Shown piece after piece: positions 7,401 through 15,413 of a stretch of DNA of 64,000 bases. Source of the DNA: UBA1765 sp045615885 (GTDB lineage: Bacteria > Fibrobacterota > Fibrobacteria > Fibrobacterales > Fibrobacteraceae); assembly GCA_045615885.1 (NCBI GenBank), contig JAZLFR010000046.1, positions 1-64,000 on the forward strand, given 5' to 3'. Within the stretch, counting starts at the first letter, position 1. Each line of letters starts with the position of its first letter. Under the pieces are notes generated by a model, which was not told the DNA's origin, made no database searches, and saw nothing but the letters and a program-made list of their open reading frames with translations. Both the position numbers and the translations under genes were made by a program.

Positions 7401-9854
7401 ATGGCTAAAGCGATTTCACCGAAAACACTCATTATTGCAGAAAAACCTAGTGTAGCAAACGACCTTGTCAAGGTTCTCGGAACCAAGTCCTTTAAGAAGG
7501 AAGCGACCTTTTTTGAAAGCGATACGACAATCGTCTCTTACGCCATTGGCCACCTCGTAACCATCGCAGACCCAAAAGATATTGACGACAAATACAAAAA
7601 ATGGGAAATGGATACGCTCCCGATGCTACCGGAAAAGTTCCCGCTCATCGCATCGCCTACGACCAAGGCGCAGCTCAGCGCACTCAGCAAGCTCATCAAG
7701 CGCAAGGACGTTACCACGATCATCAACGCATGCGATGCCGGCCGCGAAGGTGAACTCATTTTCTTCTACATTCTCGACTATGTTCTGAAGGGCAACTTCA
7801 AGGGCAAGGAATTCAAGAGGCTCTGGATGCAGAGCATGACCCCTGCAGCCATCAAGGATGCATTTGCCAACCTGCGCGAAGGTGCCGAAATGGAAAACTT
7901 GAAGGCAGCAGCCATTTGCCGCAGCGAAGCCGACTGGCTCGTTGGCATGAACGGAAGCCGCGGCCTTACCGCATACAACAGCAGCATGGGTGGTTTTCAG
8001 GTAACACCGTGCGGCCGCGTGCAGACCCCGACACTTGCAATCATCGTGAAGCGCGAAGAGGAACGCCAGCAGTTCAAGCCGCAAAAGTTCTGGACTATCG
8101 AAGGCCTTTTTGAAAACGGCAAATCGACCTACCCGGGCAAATGGTTCAAGCAGAACGGCAAGGAAACCACAAAGCAGATTTTTGACGAAAATACGGCAAA
8201 CGCTATCCTTGCAAAGTGCAAGGGCAAAACAGGTTCCGTTACCGAAGAAACAAAGCCTTCGCAGCAGAACTGCGGACAGCTCTACGATTTGACGACGCTC
8301 CAGCGCGAAGCGAACGCGCGCTTTGGCTTTAGCGCAAAGACAACCCTCCAGATTGCTCAGTCCCTATACGAACGCCACAAGGCAACGACCTACCCGCGTA
8401 CCGATAGCCGCTGCCTGCCAGAAGACTATGTGCCAACAGTCAAGGGCACGCTCGGCAAAATTACCGGTTCGCTGCAGAAGTTTGCGCAAGATGCCATCGG
8501 CATGGTCACAAAGACCCCGAAGGTCTTTGACAACAAGAAAATTTCTGACCACTTTGCAATTATCCCTACAGGAGTCATGCCAAGCGGTCTCTCTGAAGCG
8601 GAACAGAAGATTTTCTTCATGATCTGCCAGCGCTTCATAGCCGTGTTCTACCCGCCAGCAAAGTACCTGAACACGACCCGCATTACCACAATCGAAAAGG
8701 AAACATTTGTTACCGAAGGCAAGATCCTTGTGGAACCGGGCTTCAAGGTTGTATATGGCAAGGACGAAGGCGATGGCGAAAACCTGCCAAAGCTCGAAGG
8801 CGAAAGCGCAAAGAACGCAGAACTTGAAACCAGGGAAGATACGACAAAGCCGCCTGCACGCTACACGGAAGCAACGCTCCTTTCCATGATGGAAAGTGCG
8901 GGCAAGCTTGTGGAAGACGACGAACTCCGCGAAGCCATGAAGGAACGCGGGCTCGGCACTCCGGCAACGCGCGCAGCCACAATCGAAAAGCTCGTGAGCG
9001 ACAAGTACGTGATTCGCGATGGCAAGGACATGATCCCGACGGCAAAGGCATTTGACCTCATCAAGGTCCTTACCGCAATGGACATCGAATCGCTTACCAG
9101 CCCGGAACTTACCGGCGATTGGGAATACAAGCTCGGGTTGATTGAAAAGGGCAAGGAAACCCGCGAAAACTTTATGCAGGGCATCGTCGAAATGACAAAG
9201 ACGATGGTCACGAACATCAAGGGGTTCAAGGAAGAAAACACCACGGGCGAAGCTAGCTTCAGCCCGGTGAACGGCAAGAAGGTCTTTGAAACAGTTTCTC
9301 GCTACACCACGGAAGACGGCATCGTAATCCGCAAGATGATTGGCGGCAAGCGCTTGACCAACGAAGAAATCTGCGAACTTTTGACCAACCGTAAAATTGG
9401 CCCGCTCACTGGGTTCCGCAGCAAGAAGGGCGCTGAGTTCTCAGCGGTGGTCATCATCAATGACGAGAACAAGGTGGAATTCGTGTTCGAAGAACGCGAA
9501 CCGGAAAAAATGGAACTCGGCGAACAAATCGGTGTCTATGCAAAGGACAACAGCCCTGTTTACGAAACCATGACCGGCTACATTTCTGAAAGCCGCGTGC
9601 AAGATAAAGAAAAGGGCGTGCAGCTCCCGAAAATTTTGCTCGGCAAGGAAATTCCTCTTTCTGAAATCAAGAAACTCCTTGCTGGCGAGAAGACGGAACT
9701 CATCAAGGGGCTGCGCTCTTCCAAAACGCATCGCCTGTTCGATGCATACCTTACTCTCGATGCCAAGGGAAATCTCAAGTTTGACTTCCCGCCGCGCACG
9801 TTCGGTGGCAAAAAGTTCTTTGCCAAAAAGACTGCCGCAAAGAAAGAAGATTAA
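7401..9854 (+). CDS. topB: DNA topoisomerase III
   Basis: 817 aa type IA topoisomerase. The TOPRIM domain is at the N-terminus (LIIAEKPSVANDLV; acidic site in NACDAGREGELIF), and the catalytic Tyr is in TTYPRTDSRCL. The arrangement matches TopB, not TopA: no zinc fingers, but two C-terminal repeats (about 620-700, FSPVNGKKVFET with KIGPLTGFRSKKG; and about 715-800, PVYETMTGYI with LIKGLRSSKTHRLFDA), as seen in many TopB proteins. The tail is basic (GGKKFFAKKTAAKKE). It would decatenate DNA and resolve recombination intermediates. Confidence 0.95.
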   Translation: MAKAISPKTLIIAEKPSVANDLVKVLGTKSFKKEATFFESDTTIVSYAIGHLVTIADPKDIDDKYKKWEMDTLPMLPEKFPLIASPTTKAQLSALSKLIKRKDVTTIINACDAGREGELIFFYILDYVLKGNFKGKEFKRLWMQSMTPAAIKDAFANLREGAEMENLKAAAICRSEADWLVGMNGSRGLTAYNSSMGGFQVTPCGRVQTPTLAIIVKREEERQQFKPQKFWTIEGLFENGKSTYPGKWFKQNGKETTKQIFDENTANAILAKCKGKTGSVTEETKPSQQNCGQLYDLTTLQREANARFGFSAKTTLQIAQSLYERHKATTYPRTDSRCLPEDYVPTVKGTLGKITGSLQKFAQDAIGMVTKTPKVFDNKKISDHFAIIPTGVMPSGLSEAEQKIFFMICQRFIAVFYPPAKYLNTTRITTIEKETFVTEGKILVEPGFKVVYGKDEGDGENLPKLEGESAKNAELETREDTTKPPARYTEATLLSMMESAGKLVEDDELREAMKERGLGTPATRAATIEKLVSDKYVIRDGKDMIPTAKAFDLIKVLTAMDIESLTSPELTGDWEYKLGLIEKGKETRENFMQGIVEMTKTMVTNIKGFKEENTTGEASFSPVNGKKVFETVSRYTTEDGIVIRKMIGGKRLTNEEICELLTNRKIGPLTGFRSKKGAEFSAVVIINDENKVEFVFEEREPEKMELGEQIGVYAKDNSPVYETMTGYISESRVQDKEKGVQLPKILLGKEIPLSEIKKLLAGEKTELIKGLRSSKTHRLFDAYLTLDAKGNLKFDFPPRTFGGKKFFAKKTAAKKED

Positions 9855-9872
9855 GCGCAACATATTTTAGAC

Positions 9873-11045
9873 ATGCTTCGTAAACTATTCATATCGGCTC
9901 TGTGCATAGCTTCGTTCGCAAGCGCTGCAAAGCTCAGCATGCAGGAAGCAATGCATGCGGGCGATTCCATAGTGCCTGCAGAAGCAAGGCCTATCTGGGA
10001 CTCCCTTTCCCTAAAGGAAAAGGCTGCGCAAATGGTGATGGTGTACTTGCCGCCAGCAAGTTTCATAACGCAGCACCAGTTCGGCGGCGTGCTCATCATG
10101 AAGAACCACTTCAAAGACACGCTAAAGCTGCAGAACCAGCTTGCCACGGCAAATGCGGGGCTCAAGATTCCGCTGCTCACGGCAACGGACCAGGAAGGCG
10201 GCAAGGTAAACCGTCTGGGCGGCGTTTCTGAAAGCTATGCACATTTGCCTTCTGCACGCGCAATGCGTGACATGCAGGAAGATTCACTGCAGGCGCTCGC
10301 AAAGGAAATTGGCGAAGGACTCACCCGCTACGGCATCAACCTGAACCTTGCCCCGGTTCTTGACCCAAGCAAAGACCACCGTGGCAAGGCGACATTCATG
10401 GAAGTGAGCGACCGCAGTTTTGGCCCGCGCGAAACGGCAGAGCCAAAGCTCAGGGCATTCGCAAAGGGCATGAAGGAAGCAGGCGTAATCTGCACATCGA
10501 AGCATTTTCCGGGTTACGATTCCTGGACAAACAGCGACCACCAAATTGCAATCAGCGCAACGCCAAAAGATTCCGTAGTGGCAAACGCGGCGCATTTCGG
10601 GAACCTCGCAGACGACATTCCGGTCATCATGATGTCGAGCGTCCGCTACATTCGCTACTCCAGCAAGCCTGTGGTTTTTGAACCGAAATTTGTGCAGCTG
10701 GCTCGCGAACTTGCCCCCAATGCAATCCTTTTGACAGACGATCTTTGGGGAGCATCGCTTCGTTCCTGGATCAGCGGCAAGGAACGCGTGGTGAGCAAGG
10801 GCTACCCCACTGCAGATTTTAGAAAGCTCATTCGCACGGTACTCTTTGCGGGCAACGACATGTTCATGATCACCTATCCGGCAAAAGCTGTCGAAATGAT
10901 ACAGTACCTGGAACGCATCGGAAAGCAGGAGCCTGCTGCACGCCAAAAAATTGAACTAGCCGCAGCAAGAATCATTCGCTTGAAATATGAAAACGGCATT
11001 TTGAAAGTTGAAGGACCTTCTACTTCAACAGCTGTTTCCCAGTAA
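9873..11045 (+). CDS. Secreted glycoside hydrolase family 3 (NagZ-like)
   Basis: 390 aa with a signal peptide (LRKLFISALCIASFASAA). The GH3 N-terminal TIM-barrel domain only, as in NagZ. Landmarks are TATDQEGGKVNRLGG, NLNLAPVLDP, the His-containing loop SKHFPGYDSWTNSDH (GH3 usually KHFPGHGD..xDSH) and the probable nucleophile Asp in ILLTDDLWG. NagZ enzymes remove beta-N-acetylglucosamine from muropeptides; export suggests a periplasmic or surface role in cell-wall or glycan turnover. It is convergent with the DnaQ-like gene, and the two 3' ends overlap by 26 bp. Confidence 0.87.
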   Translation: MLRKLFISALCIASFASAAKLSMQEAMHAGDSIVPAEARPIWDSLSLKEKAAQMVMVYLPPASFITQHQFGGVLIMKNHFKDTLKLQNQLATANAGLKIPLLTATDQEGGKVNRLGGVSESYAHLPSARAMRDMQEDSLQALAKEIGEGLTRYGINLNLAPVLDPSKDHRGKATFMEVSDRSFGPRETAEPKLRAFAKGMKEAGVICTSKHFPGYDSWTNSDHQIAISATPKDSVVANAAHFGNLADDIPVIMMSSVRYIRYSSKPVVFEPKFVQLARELAPNAILLTDDLWGASLRSWISGKERVVSKGYPTADFRKLIRTVLFAGNDMFMITYPAKAVEMIQYLERIGKQEPAARQKIELAAARIIRLKYENGILKVEGPSTSTAVSQ

Positions 11046-11565
11046 TAAACTTCATCACACCGTCGTTGCCGACTTTGGCAAGAGCGCGCTTCAAAATTTC
11101 TGCACAAGCCATGGCATCGTCTAAAGCGCGGTGGTGGTTGAAATCGGGAATTTGCAAAAACTCGGAAACGGCACCCAAGTTGTAATGGTCTAGGCCAGGG
11201 AACACCTTGCGCGAAAGCTTTACCGTGCAAAGGCGCGGCAAATCCATTTTGCAGGCGGCGCGCTGCAGCTCCGCACGAACCAGATTGTAATCGAACGTCA
11301 CATTGTGCGCCACAAAAATGCGGCCGGAAAGTTTTTCAAAAACAGTTTCTGCAACATGTCGGAATTGGGGTTTGCCATTCAGCATGGCAGTTTTGATTCC
11401 AGTCAAATTTTCGACAAACGGAGTTACGGGAACGCCCGGATCAACGAGCGTCTGGTAGGTGTCAACGATTTCTGAACCGTCCATAAGGACGATCCCGATT
11501 TCTATGATGCGGTTGGTTTCTTTAGTACCGCCGGTAGCTTCGCAATCGACTATTGCAAAATTCAT
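11020..11565 (-). CDS. DnaQ-like 3'-5' exonuclease (DEDDh)
   Basis: 181 aa. DEDDh exonuclease motifs: Exo I FAIVDCEATGG (Asp7, Glu9), Exo II HNVTFDYNL, and Exo III HHRALDDAMACAEIL with His and Asp. The size and lack of extra domains fit a free-standing PolC/DnaQ-type proofreading or repair exonuclease, or an exonuclease-X-like nuclease. Its 3' end overlaps that of the convergent GH3 gene. A repeat mosaic lies directly upstream (11571-11660). Which polymerase, if any, it serves cannot be told. Confidence 0.88.
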   Translation of the reverse strand: MNFAIVDCEATGGTKETNRIIEIGIVLMDGSEIVDTYQTLVDPGVPVTPFVENLTGIKTAMLNGKPQFRHVAETVFEKLSGRIFVAHNVTFDYNLVRAELQRAACKMDLPRLCTVKLSRKVFPGLDHYNLGAVSEFLQIPDFNHHRALDDAMACAEILKRALAKVGNDGVMKFITGKQLLK

Positions 11566-11570
11566 AATAG

Positions 11571-11660
11571 TAGAAGACAGAAAACAGAATACAGAGGACA
11601 GGAATTGTGGTTAGAAGACGGTAGGCTGCTTCGTTTCGCTCGCAGTGACAATAGGTCTAC
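11571..11660. repeat. Repeat mosaic with palindromic element
   Basis: The gap between the DnaQ-like gene and the next minus-strand gene holds two repeat modules: GAAGACAGAAAACAGAATAC (11573-11592) continuing into an AGAGGACAGG tract, and at 11624-11652 a minus-strand copy of the TGTCAxTGCGAG...GAAGCA palindromic element. Both recur elsewhere in this window. Confidence 0.6.
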
Positions 11661-11665
11661 TGCAA

Positions 11666-12235
11666 CTAATTAATGGGAATTACGAAGTCTAGTGTTTGGC
11701 GGCCGTCGGGAGTGCGCACCTGGGCCTTCATGTCTTTTTTCGGTCTTGTAAAAATCGGCACAGAGACGAGGTTGGAAACGCCGGCCTGTTCGCTCTGCAC
11801 TGCTGCAGAATCGGCAACAGTTTCCTGGTAAATCGGATTCTTGCCGCCCTGCCAAATGGAATAGACGAATGTGCGTGGGAGTCCCTTCTTGATTTGTTCG
11901 GTCTTTACCTGGAAACGCACGATGCCACCGCGCGGGAGTGTGCGGACGCTATCCTTAATCTGTTCTTCGGGAACTTCCATTGCATCAAGGTAGGTTTCCA
12001 AATCCTTTTTCAGCTGTTCGTACTTTTCGTACTTGATAGTGACCTGGAATTTCTGGTCTTCCGGGATTGCAGATTCGCGGATGTCACGGATTTTAGAATT
12101 GCGCTGGTAGTATTCCCAGGTTCCGTTTTCGTGCAAAATTACGCCACGGCCATCGACTGTCGTTGCAGAAATGTCGCCCGGAGCAGCAAAAGCACAGGCA
12201 GCAAACAAAGTGAGCAAGGCAAACAGTTTTTTCAT
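11666..12235 (-). CDS. Secreted protein of unknown function
   Basis: 189 aa with a signal peptide (MKKLFALLTLFAACAFA). The mature part begins with a short TVDGRGVILHENGTWEYY segment, seen in several small secreted proteins of unknown role, then a charged helical stretch (KYEKYEQLKKDLETYL) and a beta-rich C-terminal half. No catalytic motif is visible. The Cys at the end of the signal peptide (AACAFAA) is not in a good lipobox. It follows rph by 21 nt and may be co-transcribed. Function unknown. Confidence 0.75.
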   Translation of the reverse strand: MKKLFALLTLFAACAFAAPGDISATTVDGRGVILHENGTWEYYQRNSKIRDIRESAIPEDQKFQVTIKYEKYEQLKKDLETYLDAMEVPEEQIKDSVRTLPRGGIVRFQVKTEQIKKGLPRTFVYSIWQGGKNPIYQETVADSAAVQSEQAGVSNLVSVPIFTRPKKDMKAQVRTPDGRQTLDFVIPIN

Positions 12236-12256
12236 ATAAATCCTTTGTTTAAAATG

Positions 12257-12982
12257 CTAGGGAAGCTCGCCGCCAATCAAATCCATTTGCATCTGGTGGA
12301 TTTCCTTGCAGGCCTTTTCGCCAAGATCAAGGAGCGTATTGAGCATACAGCGGTCAAAGCTAGCATGTTCGCCAGTGCCCTGCACTTCAATGAAGTTCTT
12401 TGCATCTTGCATCACGACATTCATGTCAACATCTGCGGCGGAATCTTCCACATAGCAAAGGTCGCAGAGCGGCTTGCCATCGACAACGCCAACAGAAATT
12501 GCGGTGATTGCATGCTGCAGCACCTGTTCGGTAAGGCCAAGGCGGGCCTTGATTTTTTTGATGGCAATGGCAAGGGCAACAAAGCCGCCAATGATACTTG
12601 CCGTGCGGGTGCCGCCGTCAGCCTCGATGACGTCGCAATCAACCACGATTGCGTTCTCGCCGAGTGCGGCGAGATTTGCGGCACCGCGCAGGGAACGGCC
12701 AACCAGGCGCTGGATTTCTTGAGTGCGCCCGCTTGCCCCCTTGCGTTCGCGTTCCACGCGCTTGCCCGTGCTCTGCGGGAGCAAGCTGTATTCGGCGGTA
12801 ATCCAGCCGGTGCCACGGCCCGCAAGCCAATCTGGAACTTTCGGCAAAAGTGTTGCGTTGCATATCACGCGGGTGCGGCCCATTTCAATAAGCACGGAAC
12901 CATCTGCGCTGGAAATAAAGCCTGTAGTCATTTTGACCGGGCGGGTTTCATCAAATTTTCTATCTGTACGTTCGTATGTCAT
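12257..12982 (-). CDS. rph: Ribonuclease PH
   Basis: 241 aa, full length for RNase PH, the phosphorolytic 3' exonuclease that trims tRNA precursors as a hexamer. Family landmarks: RTDRKFDETRPV, GSVLIEMGRTRVICNAT, GWITAEYSLLPQSTGKR, the RVERERKGASGRTQEIQRL phosphate/RNA-binding stretch, and VDCDVIEADGGTRTASI. The ATG at 12982 is preferred because the protein then begins in the normal family position. A repeat mosaic separates it from pheA upstream. Confidence 0.96.
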   Translation of the reverse strand: MTYERTDRKFDETRPVKMTTGFISSADGSVLIEMGRTRVICNATLLPKVPDWLAGRGTGWITAEYSLLPQSTGKRVERERKGASGRTQEIQRLVGRSLRGAANLAALGENAIVVDCDVIEADGGTRTASIIGGFVALAIAIKKIKARLGLTEQVLQHAITAISVGVVDGKPLCDLCYVEDSAADVDMNVVMQDAKNFIEVQGTGEHASFDRCMLNTLLDLGEKACKEIHQMQMDLIGGELP

Positions 12983-13000
12983 GGTAGTTTTTAGGATCTA

Positions 13001-13192
13001 GGATTTAGGAGCTAGTGGTTAGTGAATGTTAATATCCAATGTTTAGGGTCTAGGGGACAGGGTATAGGGGAATAGTGGTTAGGATCTAGAGGTTAGGGAA
13101 ATGGTAAAAGTGCGTTTCTAGTTTCAGGTTTCTTCCCACTTCCGTCTTCCTACTGACTCCTGTCACTGACTCCTATTTTCTGTCCTCTTACT
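13001..13192. repeat. TAGGATCTAG / GTCTTCCTACT repeat mosaic
   Basis: The 215-bp gap between rph and pheA carries many variants of TAGGATCTAG, TAGGG and GGTTAG (13009-13095), followed by the pyrimidine tract with CTTCCGTCTTCCTACTGACT and the doubled CTGTCACTGACTCCT (13134-13190). The same words appear near 34666-34700, 34960-35016, 39345-39440 and 47158-47350. No gene or terminator was seen. Confidence 0.65.
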
Positions 13193-13197
13193 CTAAA

Positions 13198-14049
13198 TCA
13201 ATACTTCAATGTCTCCACGACACCTTTCTTGAAAGTGCCGAGAATGTAAATCAAGCTCGCATAGTTCTGCAGTTCAGCAAGGGCAGCCTTTGCGTTTTCG
13301 TCCTTCGCATTTGCTTCAAAAGACACATGGAAAATATATTCCCAAGGCTTATCCGGGTGCGGGCGGCTTTCGCAGCGCGTCAAATTCAGGCCGCGCTTTG
13401 CAAAGCAACCAAGCGCATTGTAAAGTGCGCCACATTCCTTGGAGGCAGCAAGTTCAAACAAGATCGTAGTCTTTGCATGTTCACTTTCAGCAAAATCCAT
13501 CGGAGTCTTTTGAATGGCATAAAAGCGCGTAAAGTTCGTGCCCTTCAAGTTTTCGAGGCCAGCCTTCAAAACATCCAGGTTGTAAATTTTCGCGGCATAG
13601 GTGCTTGCGATAGCACCCTCGTCACGGGCGCCACGGGCGGCAAGTTCTTCTGCACTGCCCGCGGTGTCAAATGCAGGTATTGCCTGGATCTGCGGGTTTT
13701 CTGCAAAAAAACGGGAGCATTGAGCAAGTGCCTGCGGGTGGCTGTAGACGCGCTTCAAGTCAGAAAGCGAAACGCCAGGCATTACGCATAGTGAGTGCTC
13801 AATACGAAGCAGCACTTCGCCCACAATGCGGTGGCGCCACTTGTAGAGCAAATCGTAGTTTGCTTCAATGGAACCTGCCGTAGAATTTTCAATGGGAATC
13901 GCACCGCCATCGGCTTCGCCAGTTTCAATCGCCTGGTAGATTTCTTCAAAAGTATCTTTCGGGAGCGTTTCTATGTTTTCGCCAAAAAGGTAATGTGCAG
14001 CACAATCGCTGTAGGCACCTTTTCTTCCTTGAAATGCAATTTTCTTCAT
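13198..14049 (-). CDS. pheA: Prephenate dehydratase (monofunctional)
   Basis: 283 aa from the ATG at 14049 (MKKIAFQGRKGAYSD); the open frame runs further upstream, but this Met starts the conserved domain. It converts prephenate to phenylpyruvate for phenylalanine synthesis. The catalytic domain carries GAIPIENSTAGSI, the HPQALAQC segment and NFTRF (with the key Thr-Arg). A C-terminal ACT domain with ESRPHPDKPWEYIF is the Phe-binding regulatory part. There is no chorismate mutase domain. It is the last gene of the operon that starts at purA. Confidence 0.95.
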   Translation of the reverse strand: MKKIAFQGRKGAYSDCAAHYLFGENIETLPKDTFEEIYQAIETGEADGGAIPIENSTAGSIEANYDLLYKWRHRIVGEVLLRIEHSLCVMPGVSLSDLKRVYSHPQALAQCSRFFAENPQIQAIPAFDTAGSAEELAARGARDEGAIASTYAAKIYNLDVLKAGLENLKGTNFTRFYAIQKTPMDFAESEHAKTTILFELAASKECGALYNALGCFAKRGLNLTRCESRPHPDKPWEYIFHVSFEANAKDENAKAALAELQNYASLIYILGTFKKGVVETLKY

Positions 14050-14071
14050 GGAAGAAAATGTAGAAAAAAGG

Positions 14072-14680
14072 CTAGTACCTTCTTGCACCCTGGTATTTTG
14101 GAGACCAGTAAATATCATTCATCGGCGAAATCATAACACCCTTGGAACTGCTGGCATGCACGAAGCGGTCCCCCTTCAAATAGATGCCGACATGGTCTAT
14201 TTTCCACATGCTGCCAAAGAACACCAGATCGCCTTCGCGCAAGTCATCGCGAGAAACCTTGCTGCCGCCCTTGTACAAATCGGCGGCGTGGTGCGGCATG
14301 GACTTTCCGCGAACTTCCTTGTAGAGCTGCATTACCAGGCCAGAGCAGTCAACGCCCTTCTTTGTGGAACCACCGTATTTGTACGGTGTGCCAAGCCACG
14401 GCTTTGCAGCCGCTTCCCAGGTGCCGCTGGCAGGAGCCTTCGGCTTTGCCTGGGCTTTGGGAGCCGCAGCAACTTCCTTTTTCGGCTCCGGCTTCGTTTC
14501 TTCTGCAACCTCTTCTGCAGTTTCTTCGACTTCAACAGGTTTCTGCTTTGCCACTTTTTTAGGCGCACTGCTTGAGTTCGACTTGTAGCTCCCTGAAGCA
14601 CGGTCATAACCGCTGCGGGCCGGCATGCCCGCGCAGGCAGCAAGCAAAAGCGCAATCAATATGGGAAGTATAAACCGCAT
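14072..14680 (-). CDS. NlpC/P60 cell-wall peptidase lipoprotein
   Basis: 202 aa. Lipoprotein signal with LLLAACAGMP (Cys about 16). A Lys/Glu/Pro/Ala-rich spacer (about 35-80) precedes the NlpC/P60 domain with the catalytic Cys in GVDCSGLVMQLYKE and His in DHVGIYL, plus FVHASSSKGV. Such enzymes cut peptidoglycan stem peptides at the inner face of the outer membrane. It lies between the LolB-like gene and pheA in a tightly packed operon. Confidence 0.92.
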   Translation of the reverse strand: MRFILPILIALLLAACAGMPARSGYDRASGSYKSNSSSAPKKVAKQKPVEVEETAEEVAEETKPEPKKEVAAAPKAQAKPKAPASGTWEAAAKPWLGTPYKYGGSTKKGVDCSGLVMQLYKEVRGKSMPHHAADLYKGGSKVSRDDLREGDLVFFGSMWKIDHVGIYLKGDRFVHASSSKGVMISPMNDIYWSPKYQGARRY

Positions 14681-14689
14681 ACTCTAAAA

Positions 14690-15373
14690 TTATAATTTTC
14701 CGTAGCCATGCGGCACAGGCAAACGCCAGGTGCTCCCACTAAAAGAAACGTCATTCTGCACTTTCTTTATATACAAATTCAAATAGGGAGCGTTATTTTT
14801 AAGCACTCTAATCTCGGGCCAGTTAAAGACGGCGCGCTCGGTGCCACGCTCTAGCCACAAAATTTTATTGCCGTTTCGGGCAAAGCGGAACTGCACTCCG
14901 GCGGCATCCTTCGCGTTTACAACCTGCACGCCCAAAGAATCTTCTACAGAAAGCTCTTCAAAACTCTCTGGCAGATATTTCTGTTCAAAAAAGCCCGCAA
15001 TCTGGTGGACATTCACAAGCGGAAATTCCGGCTGGTCAAGCATGCCGACCATGTAGCCGTTCCCCTTCAAATATTTTTTCTCCGTCGGGAACACGATGGT
15101 CCAGAGAGTATCAGTCCACAGCATGGAGGCAACGCCAATGCCCATCGGGCCGCTGAGTTCCAGGCGATAGCGCTTGCCCGGCACAGAAAACATCACTGCA
15201 TCAAACTTTTGCAGCTTGCCCTCGCCATCGGGCATTTCGAGCTTGAACTTTGCTCGCAAGCTATCTTGCGGTGCTTCGCTTGCAGCGCCCTGCGCATTTT
15301 CGGCAAGCACAGAAGGGGCCCTGGTGCAGGCCACAAAAAGCAGAAGGAAGGCGGCAAAGATCAGGTAACGCAT
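14690..15373 (-). CDS. LolB/DUF4292-like outer-membrane lipoprotein
   Basis: 227 aa. Lipobox at LLLFVACTRAP (Cys about 16). The mature part looks like the LolB/LolA-type half-barrel fold: AKFKLEMPDGEGKLQKFDAV, RYRLELSGPMGIGVASMLW and a late WRLPVPHGY. LolB inserts lipoproteins into the outer membrane; the similarity is in pattern, so the role is inferred. Placement next to other envelope lipoprotein genes supports an outer-membrane biogenesis job. Confidence 0.65.
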   Translation of the reverse strand: MRYLIFAAFLLLFVACTRAPSVLAENAQGAASEAPQDSLRAKFKLEMPDGEGKLQKFDAVMFSVPGKRYRLELSGPMGIGVASMLWTDTLWTIVFPTEKKYLKGNGYMVGMLDQPEFPLVNVHQIAGFFEQKYLPESFEELSVEDSLGVQVVNAKDAAGVQFRFARNGNKILWLERGTERAVFNWPEIRVLKNNAPYLNLYIKKVQNDVSFSGSTWRLPVPHGYGKL

Positions 15374-15413
15374 GAATCAGACGGCAGGGAGCAGCAATGG
15401 GAATCTGCAGGTG